A stretch of DNA of 64,000 nucleotides from Arthrobacter ipis (GCF_014694315.1 NZ_JAAOXD010000001.1:503059-567058); one strand, 5' to 3'. Shown: positions 24,577 to 34,019, counted from the first letter of the stretch. Made by a program: numbers and translations. The notes: generated by a model not told the origin, from the letters alone.

Positions 24577-26589
24577 TTATTCGAGGCCGCGGCGCTTTAG
24601 CAGTGGTTCGAGCCGTGCGTCGCGTCCTCGGAGGGTGCGGAACGACTCGAGCGGATCCCGGCTGTTGCCGCGGGAGAGCAGCTCGGCGCGGAACCGGTCG
24701 CCGTTGGCCCTGCTGAGACCGCCGTTCTCGGTGAACCAGTCCACGGTCTCGGCGTCCAGCACCTCGCTCCAGATGTAGGAGTAGTAGCCCGCGGAGTAGC
24801 CGTCGCCCGCAAAGATGTGCTGGAAATAGCCCGTCCGGTAGCGCGGCGGAATCAGCGGATGGGCTACGCCTGCCGCGGCCAGTGCCTTCGCCTCGAACTC
24901 CAGGGCGTCCTGCGGAACGCCGTCGGTGTCCAGGACGTGCCAGGCCAGATCCAGCAGCGCCGCTCCGAGGTACTCCGTGGTGGCGAACCCCTCGCCCCAC
25001 AGGCGGGACTCGTTGAGCCGGTCGACGACGTCCTGGGCCAGCGGCTCCCCGGTGGCGTGGTGGCGGGCGTAGTTGGACAGCACCTCCGGCCACATGATCC
25101 ACATTTCGTTGACCTGGGACGGGTACTCCACAAAGTCCCGCGGTACCGACGTGCCGGAGAAACGGGGGTAGGTGACGTCGGAGAACAGCCCGTGAAGGGC
25201 ATGGCCGAATTCGTGGAACGCCGTGCGCACCTCATCGAGCGTGAGCAGCGTGGGCTCACCCGCAGGCGGCTTGGAAATGTTCAGGTTGTTGATGACCACC
25301 GGCTTGGTGCCCAGAAGCGCCGACTGGTCCACCAGCGAATTCATCCAGGCGCCGCCCCGCTTGGTTTCGCGGGTGTAGTAGTCGCCGAGGAACAGCCCCA
25401 GCTCCTTTCCGTCCGCGTCCCGGACCTCCCAGATCCTGACGTCCTCGTGGTAGCCGACAAGGTCCGTGCGCTCATGGAAGGTGATGCCGAAGAGGGAGGT
25501 CGCGGCGAAGAACACGCCATCCGTCAGTACCCGGTCCAGCTCGAAGTACGGCCTGAGGGCCTGCTCGTCCACGGTGTAGCGTTCCCGCCGCACTTTGGCG
25601 GAGTAGTAGGCCCAGTCCCAGGCCTCCAGCGGGTGGCCTGCGCTCTCGGCCAGGGCCGCGGCCTCGGCGTCGGCGTTCCGGACGGCGGCCGGCGCCAGCC
25701 GGTTCAGCATGGACCGGACAGCTCCAAAGTCCGGAGCCGTCTGCCGGTCCACCACCAGTTCGGCATAGTTGGCGAACCCCAGCAGGGCGGCCTTTTCGGC
25801 GCGAAGCCGGACCAGGGAGTTCACAAGGTCGAGGACGTCGAGGTCACCGCCGGAGCTGCCGCGGGCCACGGACGCCTCGAAGAGCCGCCGGCGCACGTCC
25901 CTGTTGTCCAGTGATGCCAGGGCCGGCTGGTTGCTTGGCTGGATCAGCGTCAGGAGGAACTTGCCGTCATGCCCGGCAACCCGGGCTGCTTCCGCGGCGC
26001 TGGCGATCTCATCCGCGGGAAGGCCGGCCAAGTCGTCGGCACTGTCCAGCAGCAGGGCGGCAGACTTCATCGCCTCCTTGACGCGCTGCCCGAATTCCGT
26101 GCCCAGCCGGGACAGTTCGGCGTTCAGTGAACGGAGCCGGTCCTGGCCGGCGTCGTCCAGCTGGATCCCGGACTGGCGGAACTCCTTGAGGTACTCCTCG
26201 ACAAGCCTGGCCGATTCGGCGTCCAGGCCCGCGGTGTCCACGGCGGCGAACCGCTCGTAGAGAGCCCGGTTCAGGTACACGGCGTCCTGATGCGCGGCGA
26301 AGCGGGGCGACAGTTCCGTCTCCAGCTTCCTGATGGCCTCCGAGGCGTCGGCCGAAACCAGGGTGAAGAAGGAAGCCGCGGCGCGGTCCAGCAGCCGGCC
26401 GGACTTTTCCATGGCCAACGCGGTGTTGTCGAACGTGGCGGGACCGGGGTTGTCCACGATGGCCTGGATCTCGGCCAGGTGGTCGGTGAGCCCGGCGTCA
26501 ACCGCCTCGGCGTAGTGGTCGTCGCCGATGTCGGCAAACGGCGGCAGTCCGAAGGGCAGGGCGCTGGGGGAGAGGAGGGGGTTGGTCAT
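24577..26589 (-). CDS. M3 family metallopeptidase (peptidyl-dipeptidase Dcp / oligopeptidase A type)
   Basis: A 670-residue cytoplasmic zinc peptidase that degrades short peptides. The zinc motif HEFGHALHG (HExxH) follows LLTLDEVRTAF, and the third ligand region lies in the downstream VEYPSQVNEMW segment. The N-terminus (NPLLSPSALPFGLPPFADIGDDHYAEAVDAGL) and size fit Dcp/OpdA-type enzymes. No signal peptide. It sits between pdxS and pdxT in the opposite orientation, separating a pair normally found together. Confidence 0.92.
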   Translation of the reverse strand: MTNPLLSPSALPFGLPPFADIGDDHYAEAVDAGLTDHLAEIQAIVDNPGPATFDNTALAMEKSGRLLDRAAASFFTLVSADASEAIRKLETELSPRFAAHQDAVYLNRALYERFAAVDTAGLDAESARLVEEYLKEFRQSGIQLDDAGQDRLRSLNAELSRLGTEFGQRVKEAMKSAALLLDSADDLAGLPADEIASAAEAARVAGHDGKFLLTLIQPSNQPALASLDNRDVRRRLFEASVARGSSGGDLDVLDLVNSLVRLRAEKAALLGFANYAELVVDRQTAPDFGAVRSMLNRLAPAAVRNADAEAAALAESAGHPLEAWDWAYYSAKVRRERYTVDEQALRPYFELDRVLTDGVFFAATSLFGITFHERTDLVGYHEDVRIWEVRDADGKELGLFLGDYYTRETKRGGAWMNSLVDQSALLGTKPVVINNLNISKPPAGEPTLLTLDEVRTAFHEFGHALHGLFSDVTYPRFSGTSVPRDFVEYPSQVNEMWIMWPEVLSNYARHHATGEPLAQDVVDRLNESRLWGEGFATTEYLGAALLDLAWHVLDTDGVPQDALEFEAKALAAAGVAHPLIPPRYRTGYFQHIFAGDGYSAGYYSYIWSEVLDAETVDWFTENGGLSRANGDRFRAELLSRGNSRDPLESFRTLRGRDARLEPLLKRRGLE

Positions 26590-26667
26590 GAAGCAACCCT
26601 TTCATGCAGCTCTGCGGTGCACAATGTTTTGGCGTGCTTCTACGGGCGGGGTTTGCCCGCCGTCGGC

Positions 26668-27306
26668 ATGCCGCAGACGTTTCAAGCGGCCGCCACTGCA
26701 CTGCTGATGGCGGGGCTGGCGTCCTGCGGCGTGGCCGCCGAGCAGGCCCGGGCGCAGCCGGGTAACACTGCCGCTGCAACGCCGATGGCGGACCCCACCC
26801 CGGGCTCCGCACCCCCAACCCCGGGTGCCGGTCCCGCCTGCGCATCGGTCGCTGCACGTCCGTCCTGATCACGGGTGACAAGCTGGTGCACACCCAGCTG
26901 TGGCAACAGGCCCCACGAAGATGCCGTCGCCGCCGGGGTCAAGGGACTGGACTTCGGTCCGCTGCTGGAAGGGCAGCGGCGCGACATCGAACAGAGCGAC
27001 CTCGCCGTCTGCCACCAGACAGAACTGTCCCCGACGTACGTTGTCAACGACGAGGGCCTGCTGCTCCGGGCACAGTTCAGCCAGGACAGTGACGGCAAAT
27101 GGACCGCATCCGACGTCGCCTGGGCGCCGTCGGTCATCGTCAGCGCCCCCTACCGCTGGTGCTCTGTGGCCGCGGACGCCCCGCAGGGAGTCTGCGCCAG
27201 TCCCGCGGCGGACGCCGACACCCGGTTGCGGACCAAACACGTGGTGGAGTCCATGGGCGCGGCGCAGGCCGGAGCCCGCGAGCTACTGGTCACCAAGGAA
27301 CGCTGA
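26668..27306 (+). pseudogene. Lipoprotein gene with two apparent frameshifts
   Basis: From ATG 26668 a lipoprotein signal peptide is read (MPQTFQAAATALLMAGLASC, lipobox LASC), followed by a Pro/Thr linker that stops at 26868. The sequence continues in a second frame (GRCTSVLITGDKLVHTQLW, about 26847-26910) and then a third (HEDAVAAGVKGLDFGPLLEGQ to the stop at 27306). The pieces read as one secreted protein of about 210 residues with a CASVGRCTS-like start to the mature domain. The second change falls in a run of four Cs (about 26909-26912), so one extra C would explain it. Function unknown. Either a decayed gene or base-calling errors. Confidence 0.55.
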
Positions 27307-27349
27307 CACCCGTGCGCTGAAACGGGACCGTCTCCCGTTCCGGTTGCGC

Positions 27350-28102
27350 CTAGCGCGGCCGGCGGGCCGCGTGCTCGCGGGCCAGGACGGCGTAGCGGTC
27401 ATCCGCTTCGCCGGGCGCGAAGCTTCCGTACTTGCGTTCGACGGCGGTCCGGATCAGGAAGTCGGCTATGGCCGGGTTCTTGGGCAGCAGGGAACCGTGC
27501 AGGTAGCTGGCCACGATGTTGCGGTACCGGGCGCCCTCCTGGCCGTCGCTGCTGTTGTTGCCGGTGCCCTTCGCCGCCGTGCCCAGCGGTTCGACGCCGG
27601 GGCCAAGGGTGGTCTGGCCGCTGTGGTTTTCGTAACCCAGGACCTCGCCGAACTCCGCCGTGGTGACCTTGACGTTGCCTATCAGCCGCTCATCCGTGCC
27701 GTGGGTCTCCACGTTTAGAACTCCGATGCCGGGAATGACCGGGCCCGAGCGGGTCTTGAAGAAGCGGCCGAACAGCTGGTACAGCCCGCAAATGAGCAGC
27801 ATGGGGGTGCCGTCCTCGGCCATACCCTTAAGGAGGCCGGCCCGTGATTGGAGGTCGTCCTGGATGACAAGCTGGCCGCTGTCCTGCCCGCCGCCGCCAA
27901 GGATGATGTCCACGCCCTCCGGGAACTCGTCGCCCACGTTGTACTCGAGCAGCTCCGGTGTGTATCCGTGCCACTTCAGGCGCTGCTGCAGCACCAGGGC
28001 ATTGCCCCAGTCGCCGTAGATGTTCATCTCCCGCGGGTACAGCTGCAGGACCCGGATGGTTCCCTTTGACGCGGTAGTGCCGGCGGTCGATTCGGGGGTC
28101 AA
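27350..28102 (-). CDS. gatD: Lipid II isoglutaminyl synthase, glutaminase subunit GatD
   Basis: A 250-residue glutamine amidotransferase that supplies ammonia to MurT for amidating the D-glutamate of the peptidoglycan stem peptide. The CobB/CobQ-like domain has its nucleophile Cys105 (LLICGLYQLFG) and His202 (YLHGSLLPKNP). MNIYGDWGNALVLQQRL is the typical N-terminus. The TTG start at 28102 overlaps the murT stop and follows GGAGGTGG, so the pair is translationally coupled. Confidence 0.92.
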   Translation of the reverse strand: MTPESTAGTTASKGTIRVLQLYPREMNIYGDWGNALVLQQRLKWHGYTPELLEYNVGDEFPEGVDIILGGGGQDSGQLVIQDDLQSRAGLLKGMAEDGTPMLLICGLYQLFGRFFKTRSGPVIPGIGVLNVETHGTDERLIGNVKVTTAEFGEVLGYENHSGQTTLGPGVEPLGTAAKGTGNNSSDGQEGARYRNIVASYLHGSLLPKNPAIADFLIRTAVERKYGSFAPGEADDRYAVLAREHAARRPR

Positions 28103-29388
28103 GAGACCACCTCCACTGTGGTGATTTTGGACAGCTCACGGCGGATGGCGAGCATTGCGGTGTAGGTGCAGAAGACGCGCTTCGGCTTCCCTTTGCCCTT
28201 GCGGATGAAGTCGGCGAGGGCGGCCGGAATGTCGGTGTCCACCGCCCCGATCGGCACTTCGTCGTACTGCAGGCGCAGGGCCATGTCGTACGCCCGGGAG
28301 CCGCTGACCTGGTCCACGCCTTCCGCGCGCAGCGAGTCGAAATCGACGTCCCACAGCCAGGACATGTCGCGGCCGTCAGCGTAGTTGTCGTTGATGGCGA
28401 TCATGGTGGCGTAGCCCCCCGAGGGGAATGACTTGAGGCCCAGACGGAAGCCGCTCGGGTTCTTGACCAGGACCAGGTCCAGCGGGAGCCCATCCACCGT
28501 GAGGCTTTCACCGCGACCAAATGCCGGGGCCACCTCGGACAGAGCCTTCAGCAGTGTGCCGTGGTCCGCCGTGGCCGCGCCGCTGCCGCAGATGCTGCGG
28601 GCCAGGGCCAGCGCGGCCGCGGCGTTGAAGATGTTGTAGACGCCGCGGAGCTTCATCCCGGTGGTGACCGTGACGCCGTCATACTCAAAGTCTGCGTCAT
28701 CGGCACCCACGCGGCGGAGAACGACGTCGGCCTGGGGCCTTTCCGGTACTGCAGGTACGGGGCTGCCCGGTCCGGCGCGGAGTTCATCGTCGCTGGGGAA
28801 GGTGCCCAGCAGGGAGTCGTCCAGGCCGAAGTAGAGGACCTCGGGACCCTGCAGAGTACCGGCGATCCGGGCCACCCGCGGGTCCTCGCGGTTCAGCACC
28901 ACAGTCCCCGTTGTCTTGGAGGCGATGTGCTGGAGGAGCTGGGCTGTCTTGTCGATCTCACCGAAGCGGTCCAGCTGGTCGCGGAGGACGTTCAGCAGGA
29001 GGCTGTAGCGCGGCGGGACGCGGTTGACGAAATGCACGGCGTGGGCCTCGTCCAGCTCCAGCACGGCGATGTCGGCGTCGAGCCGTCCGCGCCAGTCGAC
29101 GTCGCCGATCAGGGCGGCCGCCACGCCCCGGGTGAAGTTGCTTCCCGTGCGGTTGGTGAACACCTTCAGGCCCTGGCTTTCCAGCAGCTCCACCACCATC
29201 TTGGTGGTGGTGGTCTTGCCGTTGGTGCCGCTGACCACGGCCACGCCGTGGGGAAGGGTGGACAGGGCCCGCTGCATGAAACCGGGATCAATTTTCTCGA
29301 CCACCAGGCCGGGGAATGCAGAGCCTCCGCCCCTGAGCCGGGAGACCCGGCGAACGAATTTGCCGAGCGGAACGCTGAGGGAAAACAT
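28099..29388 (-). CDS. murT: Lipid II isoglutaminyl synthase, ligase subunit MurT
   Basis: The Mur-ligase-type subunit of the GatD-MurT amidase, 429 residues. The ATP loop is SGTNGKTTTTK (about 53-63). The middle domain has LDEAHAVHF and NVLRDQLDRFGEID; the C-terminal domain has GRGESLTVDG and NPSGFRLGLKSF. The Cys4 zinc ribbon seen in Staphylococcus MurT is absent: only two cysteines exist, both elsewhere. The ATG is seven bases after a TATATT box, so the mRNA is probably leaderless. Confidence 0.92.
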   Translation of the reverse strand: MFSLSVPLGKFVRRVSRLRGGGSAFPGLVVEKIDPGFMQRALSTLPHGVAVVSGTNGKTTTTKMVVELLESQGLKVFTNRTGSNFTRGVAAALIGDVDWRGRLDADIAVLELDEAHAVHFVNRVPPRYSLLLNVLRDQLDRFGEIDKTAQLLQHIASKTTGTVVLNREDPRVARIAGTLQGPEVLYFGLDDSLLGTFPSDDELRAGPGSPVPAVPERPQADVVLRRVGADDADFEYDGVTVTTGMKLRGVYNIFNAAAALALARSICGSGAATADHGTLLKALSEVAPAFGRGESLTVDGLPLDLVLVKNPSGFRLGLKSFPSGGYATMIAINDNYADGRDMSWLWDVDFDSLRAEGVDQVSGSRAYDMALRLQYDEVPIGAVDTDIPAALADFIRKGKGKPKRVFCTYTAMLAIRRELSKITTVEVVS

Positions 29389-29395
29389 GCTCTGT

Positions 29396-29401
29396 AATAT
29401 A
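29396..29401 (-). promoter_or_regulatory. murT-gatD -10 element, leaderless start
   Basis: On the minus strand TATATT is followed by seven bases (ACAGAGC) and then the murT ATG. Transcription would begin at or next to the start codon, and no ribosome site is present. Confidence 0.55.
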
Positions 29402-29467
29402 TCCCAGCAGCGGCATGGAATGTGGCGGACGGCCGACGGCGGGACCGGCTGGCCGCCGTCGGGACAC

Positions 29468-29473
29468 TATGCT
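29468..29473 (+). promoter_or_regulatory. pdxT -10 element, leaderless start
   Basis: TATGCT is followed by six bases and the pdxT ATG at 29480. There is no ribosome site, so pdxT is probably translated from a leaderless mRNA, like the divergent murT. Confidence 0.55.
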
Positions 29474-29479
29474 GTTTAG

Positions 29480-30211
29480 ATGACCAATTCCCTTTCCAGC
29501 GCCCTTCCGCGCCCGGCCGGCGTGCCCGAAAAGCCCGGGTCCGGCCTGCGCATCGGCGTTCTGGCGCTCCAGGGCGACTTCCGTGAGCACCTCCGGGCGG
29601 TCGAGACCGCAGGCGCCACCGGCGTCAGTGTCCGCCGCCCCGCCGAGCTTGAGGGACTCGACGGGCTCATCATTCCCGGCGGCGAGTCTACGGCCATCGA
29701 CAAGCTGGCCCGCGCCTTCGACCTCGCCGAGCCGCTACGGCAGCGGATCGCCGACGGCCTGCCGGTGTACGGCTCCTGCGCGGGCATGATCCTGCTGGCG
29801 CACGACATCGCCGATCCCGCCGCAGACCTGGCCGGAAACCCCCAGCAGACGTTCGGCGGCCTGGACATCACGGTGCGCCGCAACGCATTCGGCCGGCAGC
29901 GCGAGTCCTTCGAGACCGACCTCGACTTCAAGGGGCTGGAGTTCAGCGCCACCGAGCGCGGCGTGGCTCCGGTTCACGCCGTGTTCATCCGCGGGCCCTG
30001 GGTTGAGCGCGTGGGACCCGGCGTTGAGGTCCTGGCGCAGGTGGAGCCGGCCGACCAGGAGCACGCCTCCCACGCGGCCGATCTGCAGGGGACGGCTAGA
30101 ATTGTTGCAGTGCGTTCAGGCCAACTGCTGGCCACCTCCTTCCATCCGGAAGTGACAGGGGAGAAGCGCGTGCATGAACTTTTTATTCGCATGATCAGAG
30201 GAGAAGCGTAA
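29480..30211 (+). CDS. pdxT: Pyridoxal 5'-phosphate synthase glutaminase subunit PdxT
   Basis: The glutaminase that feeds ammonia to PdxS. The 243-residue protein has the class I amidotransferase triad: Cys in [13 protein letters not shown] (about 99), and His/Glu in SFHPEVTGE near the C-terminus. [13 protein letters not shown] and [11 protein letters not shown] are family motifs. An N-terminal extension of about 22 residues ([17 protein letters not shown]) precedes the usual start, but no better start codon exists. It ends four bases before yebC. Confidence 0.95.
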   Translation: MTNSLSSALPRPAGVPEKPGSGLRIGVLALQGDFREHLRAVETAGATGVSVRRPAELEGLDGLIIPGGESTAIDKLARAFDLAEPLRQRIADGLPVYGSCAGMILLAHDIADPAADLAGNPQQTFGGLDITVRRNAFGRQRESFETDLDFKGLEFSATERGVAPVHAVFIRGPWVERVGPGVEVLAQVEPADQEHASHAADLQGTARIVAVRSGQLLATSFHPEVTGEKRVHELFIRMIRGEA

Positions 30212-30214
30212 AGC

Positions 30215-30970
30215 ATGTCAGGCCACTCCAAATGGGCAACGACAAAGCACAAGAAGGCCATCATTGATAGCCGCCGGGCAAAGTCGTTCGCCAAGCTGAT
30301 CAAGAACATCGAAGTCGCGGCCCGCATGGGCGGCCCGGACCTCGCGGGCAACCCCGGACTCGAACTGGCCGTCACCAAGGCCAAGAAGACTTCTGTTCCG
30401 AACGACAACATCGACCGCGCCATCAAGCGCGGCGCCGGGCTCACCGGCGAGGTCGTGGACTACACCGAGATCATGTACGAATGCCGCGGCCCGCAGGGCT
30501 CCGCGCTGCTGATCGAGTGCCTTACCGACAACAAGAACCGCGCGGCATCCGAGGTCCGTCTGGCCATCTCCCGCAACGGCGGCACCATCGCCGACCCCGG
30601 CTCTGTCAGCTACCTGTTTACCCGCAAGGGCGTGGTCACCCTGCCCAAGAACGACCTCACCGAGGACGACGTCCTCATGGCCGTACTGGACGCCGGCGCC
30701 GAGGAAGTCAAGGACAACGGTGACAACTTCGAGATCCATTCGGACCCGAAGGACCTGCAGGCTGTCCGCGACGCGCTCAAAGAAGCCGGCATCGACTACG
30801 ACACCGACGAGGCCGAGTTCGTGCCCTCCATGGAGGTGCCGCTGGACCTTGACGCCGCCAAGAAGTTCATGAAGCTCGTTGACGCCCTCGAGGACCTCGA
30901 CGACGTCCAGAACGTCTACAGCAACGCTGACCTCAGCGACGAAGTTCAGGCTGCCCTGGAAGCCGAGTGA
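30215..30970 (+). CDS. yebC: YebC/PmpR family protein
   Basis: A 251-residue protein of the TACO1/YebC family. It starts [21 protein letters not shown], the invariant opening, and has [19 protein letters not shown] and [10 protein letters not shown]. Members bind DNA or ribosomes; current work links one branch to translation through proline-rich stretches and another to transcription. ATG 30215 comes directly after pdxT, and ruvC follows, the classical actinobacterial order. Confidence 0.95.
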   Translation: MSGHSKWATTKHKKAIIDSRRAKSFAKLIKNIEVAARMGGPDLAGNPGLELAVTKAKKTSVPNDNIDRAIKRGAGLTGEVVDYTEIMYECRGPQGSALLIECLTDNKNRAASEVRLAISRNGGTIADPGSVSYLFTRKGVVTLPKNDLTEDDVLMAVLDAGAEEVKDNGDNFEIHSDPKDLQAVRDALKEAGIDYDTDEAEFVPSMEVPLDLDAAKKFMKLVDALEDLDDVQNVYSNADLSDEVQAALEAE

Positions 30971-31001
30971 TTTTCGGCGTGGCGGACCGGGGCGGTTGCA
31001 C

Positions 31002-31580
31002 GTGACGCTGCGCGTACTGGGCATCGACCCCGGGCTGACCCGTTGCGGCATCGGCGTGGTCGACGTCGAAAAGAACCGCCGCGCCACCATGGTGGCGGTT
31101 GGTGTGGTGGGGACCTCCCCCGAGGAAACTCTCGACCAGCGGCTGCTGGTGATCGCCTTGGCCATCGACGACTGGCTCGACCGTTACGAGCCGCACGTGC
31201 TGGCGGTCGAACGTGTTTTCTCCCAGCTCAACGTCAGCACGGTCATGGGCGTGGCCCAGGCCTCCGGCGTCGTCATCGCCGCCGCGGCCCGGCGCGGCAT
31301 CCCTGTAGCTTTGCATACGCCGTCGGAGGTCAAGGCGGCGGTGACCGGGAGCGGTTCCTCGAACAAGGAGGCCGTGACCAAGCTGGTCACTAAGATTCTC
31401 CGGCTCGACGCTCCGCCGCGTCCCGCGGACGCGGCCGACGCCCTGGCCCTCGCCATCACGCACGCATGGCGGGCGGGCAGCGGCGCCAGCGTAGCCACCA
31501 CCGGCCCCGGCAGCCAGTCGCTGACGCCCGCCCAGCGTGCCTGGGCCGAGGCGGAGGCCAAGGCGCGCCGTGCACGTTGA
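31002..31580 (+). CDS. ruvC: Holliday junction endonuclease RuvC
   Basis: Resolves Holliday junctions after RuvAB branch migration. The 192-residue protein has the four catalytic acids: D9 (LGIDPG), E70 (AVERVF), D143 and D146 ([11 protein letters not shown]). A C-terminal tail of about 35 residues ([13 protein letters not shown]) is longer than in E. coli. GTG 31002 is chosen because it gives the standard [11 protein letters not shown] start. Confidence 0.95.
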   Translation: MTLRVLGIDPGLTRCGIGVVDVEKNRRATMVAVGVVGTSPEETLDQRLLVIALAIDDWLDRYEPHVLAVERVFSQLNVSTVMGVAQASGVVIAAAARRGIPVALHTPSEVKAAVTGSGSSNKEAVTKLVTKILRLDAPPRPADAADALALAITHAWRAGSGASVATTGPGSQSLTPAQRAWAEAEAKARRAR

Positions 31581-31605
31581 ATGCCGCCGGCGCTTGCTAG
31601 GGTAT

Positions 31606-31621
31606 TCGTAGATATGTTCGG
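31606..31621. promoter_or_regulatory. Imperfect LexA-like box upstream of ruvA
   Basis: TCGTAG-ATAT-GTTCGG keeps 9 of 12 positions of TCGAAC-N4-GTTCGA. It lies about 40 bases before the ruvA TTG, in the only gap of the ruvCAB cluster. SOS control of ruv genes is common in actinobacteria. Confidence 0.4.
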
Positions 31622-31661
31622 ATAGTCGGTTCTTGCCGGCGCAAGTTCAGGAGCCCCGGCC

Positions 31662-32309
31662 TTGATTAGTTTTCTCCGCGGAACCGTGGCGCACGTCGGG
31701 CTGTCCACCGCCGTCATCGACCTCAACGGCGCCGGCATGAGCGTCTACGCGACGCCGCAGACGCTCAGCAAGCTGCGGACCGGCGAGGAGGGGAAACTTT
31801 TCACCTCCCTGATCGTCCGGGAGGATTCCCTGACTCTGTTCGGCTTCGCGAGCGACGACGAACGGGAAGTTTTCGACGTTCTGCTCAGTGTCAGCGGGGT
31901 GGGTCCGCGGCTCGCCCTCGCGGTCCTCGCCGTGCACGATCCCGAGGCCATCCGCGTGGCGGCGCACACCGGGGACAGCAAGACGTTCACCAAGGTCCCG
32001 GGCATCGGCCCGAAGGTTGGCGGGCGCATCGTTCTGGAACTCGCCGGGAAACTGGTTCCGCACGGCACAGCGACGCCCGCAGGAGCGCCGGCTGCGTCAT
32101 CGGAAGGTGTCTGGAAACCGCAGGTCGTGGCTGCCATGACCAGCCTGGGGTGGTCCGAAAAGGACGCCACGGGCAGCATCGACAAGGCCCTCGCTGACGC
32201 GCCGGAACTTGCCGGCGAAGGCAACGTTGCCGAGATCCTGCGCACCACGCTGCGCTGGCTCGGCCAGGACGGAGCCCGGGCGGGCAACAGGGTAGGCAGC
32301 CGTGGCTGA
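31662..32309 (+). CDS. ruvA: Holliday junction DNA helicase subunit RuvA
   Basis: Binds the four-way junction and loads RuvB. The 215-residue protein has the N-terminal OB fold ([26 protein letters not shown]), helix-hairpin-helix motifs ([17 protein letters not shown] and [16 protein letters not shown]), and the C-terminal RuvB-binding domain ([13 protein letters not shown]). The TTG start at 31662 follows AGGAG. It overlaps ruvB by eight bases. Confidence 0.95.
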   Translation: MISFLRGTVAHVGLSTAVIDLNGAGMSVYATPQTLSKLRTGEEGKLFTSLIVREDSLTLFGFASDDEREVFDVLLSVSGVGPRLALAVLAVHDPEAIRVAAHTGDSKTFTKVPGIGPKVGGRIVLELAGKLVPHGTATPAGAPAASSEGVWKPQVVAAMTSLGWSEKDATGSIDKALADAPELAGEGNVAEILRTTLRWLGQDGARAGNRVGSRG

Positions 32310-33390
32310 GCCGTCCCTCGTCGCCGGGGGAGAAGAGCCGGAGGAGCGGGCCATCGAGGCGGCGCTCCGGCCCAAGAACCTCGATGACTTCGTGGGCCAG
32401 CACAGGGTCCGCAAGCAGCTTTCGCTTGTATTGCAGGCATCCCGGATGCGCGGGCGGAGCGCGGACCATGTGCTCTTTTCCGGTCCTCCCGGCCTCGGCA
32501 AGACCACACTCGCCATGATTGTCGCGTCCGAAATGAACGCGCCGCTCCGGATCAGCAGCGGCCCGGCCATCCAGCACGCCGGTGACCTCGCCGCCATACT
32601 TTCCTCGCTGTCCGAAGGCGAGGTCCTCTTCCTCGACGAAATCCACCGGATGTCCCGTCCGGCCGAGGAAATGCTCTACATGGCCATGGAAGACTTCCGG
32701 GTGGACATCGTGGTGGGCAAGGGGGCCGGTGCCACGGCCATTCCGCTGGAGTTGCCGCCCTTCACGCTGGTGGGGGCCACCACGCGTGCCGGACTTCTTC
32801 CGGGTCCGCTCCGCGACCGGTTCGGATTCACGGGCCACCTGGAGTTCTATTCGGTGGAGGAGCTGGAGCTGGTGCTGCGCAGGTCCGCCGGCCTCCTCGA
32901 CTTGAAGGTGAACTCGGCCGGATTCACTGAGATCGCCGGCCGGTCACGCGGCACCCCACGCATTGCCAACCGGCTGCTGCGGCGGGTCCGGGACTGGGCA
33001 CTGGTCCACGGGATTGAACAGATTGACGCCCGGTCCGCCTCTGCCGCCCTGGACATGTATGAAGTGGACAAGCGCGGGCTGGACCGGCTGGACCGGTCAG
33101 TGCTGGAAGCGCTGATCACCAAATTCGGTGGCGGCCCTGTAGGCCTGTCAACCCTGGCCATCGCTGTGGGGGAGGAGCCGGAGACCGTGGAGACGGTCGC
33201 CGAGCCGTACCTGGTCCGGGAAGGGCTGCTGGGCAGGACGCCGAGGGGCCGCATCGCCATGGCCCCGGCCTGGACCCACCTTGGGCTGGCAGTACCGGCA
33301 GGGGTCTTTGGGCAAGAAACCCTGGACCTTTTCGCTGCCGGGCCGGGCGATGAAGAATCGTCATCTGAATGGGTTTCCAGCACCCAATAG
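32302..33390 (+). CDS. ruvB: Holliday junction branch migration ATPase RuvB
   Basis: A hexameric AAA+ motor of 362 residues. Walker A is GPPGLGKT (61-68), Walker B is LFLDEIH, sensor 1 is VGATTRAG, and the arginine finger region is [12 protein letters not shown]. The C-terminal winged helix carries [12 protein letters not shown] 32302 overlaps the ruvA stop. Confidence 0.96.
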   Translation: MAEPSLVAGGEEPEERAIEAALRPKNLDDFVGQHRVRKQLSLVLQASRMRGRSADHVLFSGPPGLGKTTLAMIVASEMNAPLRISSGPAIQHAGDLAAILSSLSEGEVLFLDEIHRMSRPAEEMLYMAMEDFRVDIVVGKGAGATAIPLELPPFTLVGATTRAGLLPGPLRDRFGFTGHLEFYSVEELELVLRRSAGLLDLKVNSAGFTEIAGRSRGTPRIANRLLRRVRDWALVHGIEQIDARSASAALDMYEVDKRGLDRLDRSVLEALITKFGGGPVGLSTLAIAVGEEPETVETVAEPYLVREGLLGRTPRGRIAMAPAWTHLGLAVPAGVFGQETLDLFAAGPGDEESSSEWVSSTQ

Positions 33391-33414
33391 CAGCGCCCTC
33401 CCAGCTTTTCCCTC

Positions 33415-33420
33415 TAGACT
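33415..33420 (+). promoter_or_regulatory. -10 element (TAGACT) for yajC-secDF
   Basis: TAGACT in the gap after ruvB; transcription from here would give a leader of about 140 bases before yajC. Confidence 0.45.
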
Positions 33421-33566
33421 GGAAAGACGCTCGGCACGTCCGGGCTTTGTTTCCGTGTCCCGCTTCGGCGGGCCGCCCGCGCCGGTCTCCCGTGTCGGGG
33501 CGGGCAGCCCGGTGCAAAGCGGACGTCGCTGTCAACCAGCTACGCAAGTACAGAACGGAACTTCAC

Positions 33567-34019
33567 TTGTTCGCACAAATTAGTGCCCAGGCCCAGCCGC
33601 AGGCCGGCGGCGGCATCGACATCATGACCATTCTGCTGTTCGTCATGCTCGGCGTCTTCATCTTCATGATGTTCCGCCGCAACAAAAAGACCCAGAAGCA
33701 GCAGGCCCAGCTGCAGTCACAGTTCTCGCCGGGCGTCGAGGTCATGACAAGTTTCGGACTGTTCGGCCGCATCGTGTCGATTGACGAGGCAGAGAACAAG
33801 GTGGTCCTCGAGCTTTCGCCCGGCCACCTGGCCACCGTCCACCGCCAGGCCGTGACCAAGATCGTGGAACCCGTCGCCGAAACGCACGCCGTTCCTGATG
33901 ACGCGTCCGCCCTGACGGCCGAGGACTCGCTGACCCATGAAGCCAAGGCCGGCACGGCCGACGAGACCCCGGACGAAACCCTCAAGCGCCTCAACGACGA
34001 GGGCAAGAAGGACATCTAG
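33567..34019 (+). CDS. yajC: Preprotein translocase subunit YajC
   Basis: A 150-residue single-pass membrane protein, partner of SecDF. The helix ILLFVMLGVFIFMMFRRNKKTQKQQAQ is typical, followed by the GVEVMTSFGLFGRIVSIDEAENKVVLEL domain and an acidic tail. TTG 33567 is chosen (MFAQISAQAQPQAGGGIDIM) after GGAAC. The longer upstream frame is out of character. Confidence 0.9.
   Translation: MFAQISAQAQPQAGGGIDIMTILLFVMLGVFIFMMFRRNKKTQKQQAQLQSQFSPGVEVMTSFGLFGRIVSIDEAENKVVLELSPGHLATVHRQAVTKIVEPVAETHAVPDDASALTAEDSLTHEAKAGTADETPDETLKRLNDEGKKDI

Noticed and set aside
24817..25914. Plus-strand frame opposite the M3 peptidase
   Set aside because: Antisense shadow; the HExxH peptidase is on the minus strand.
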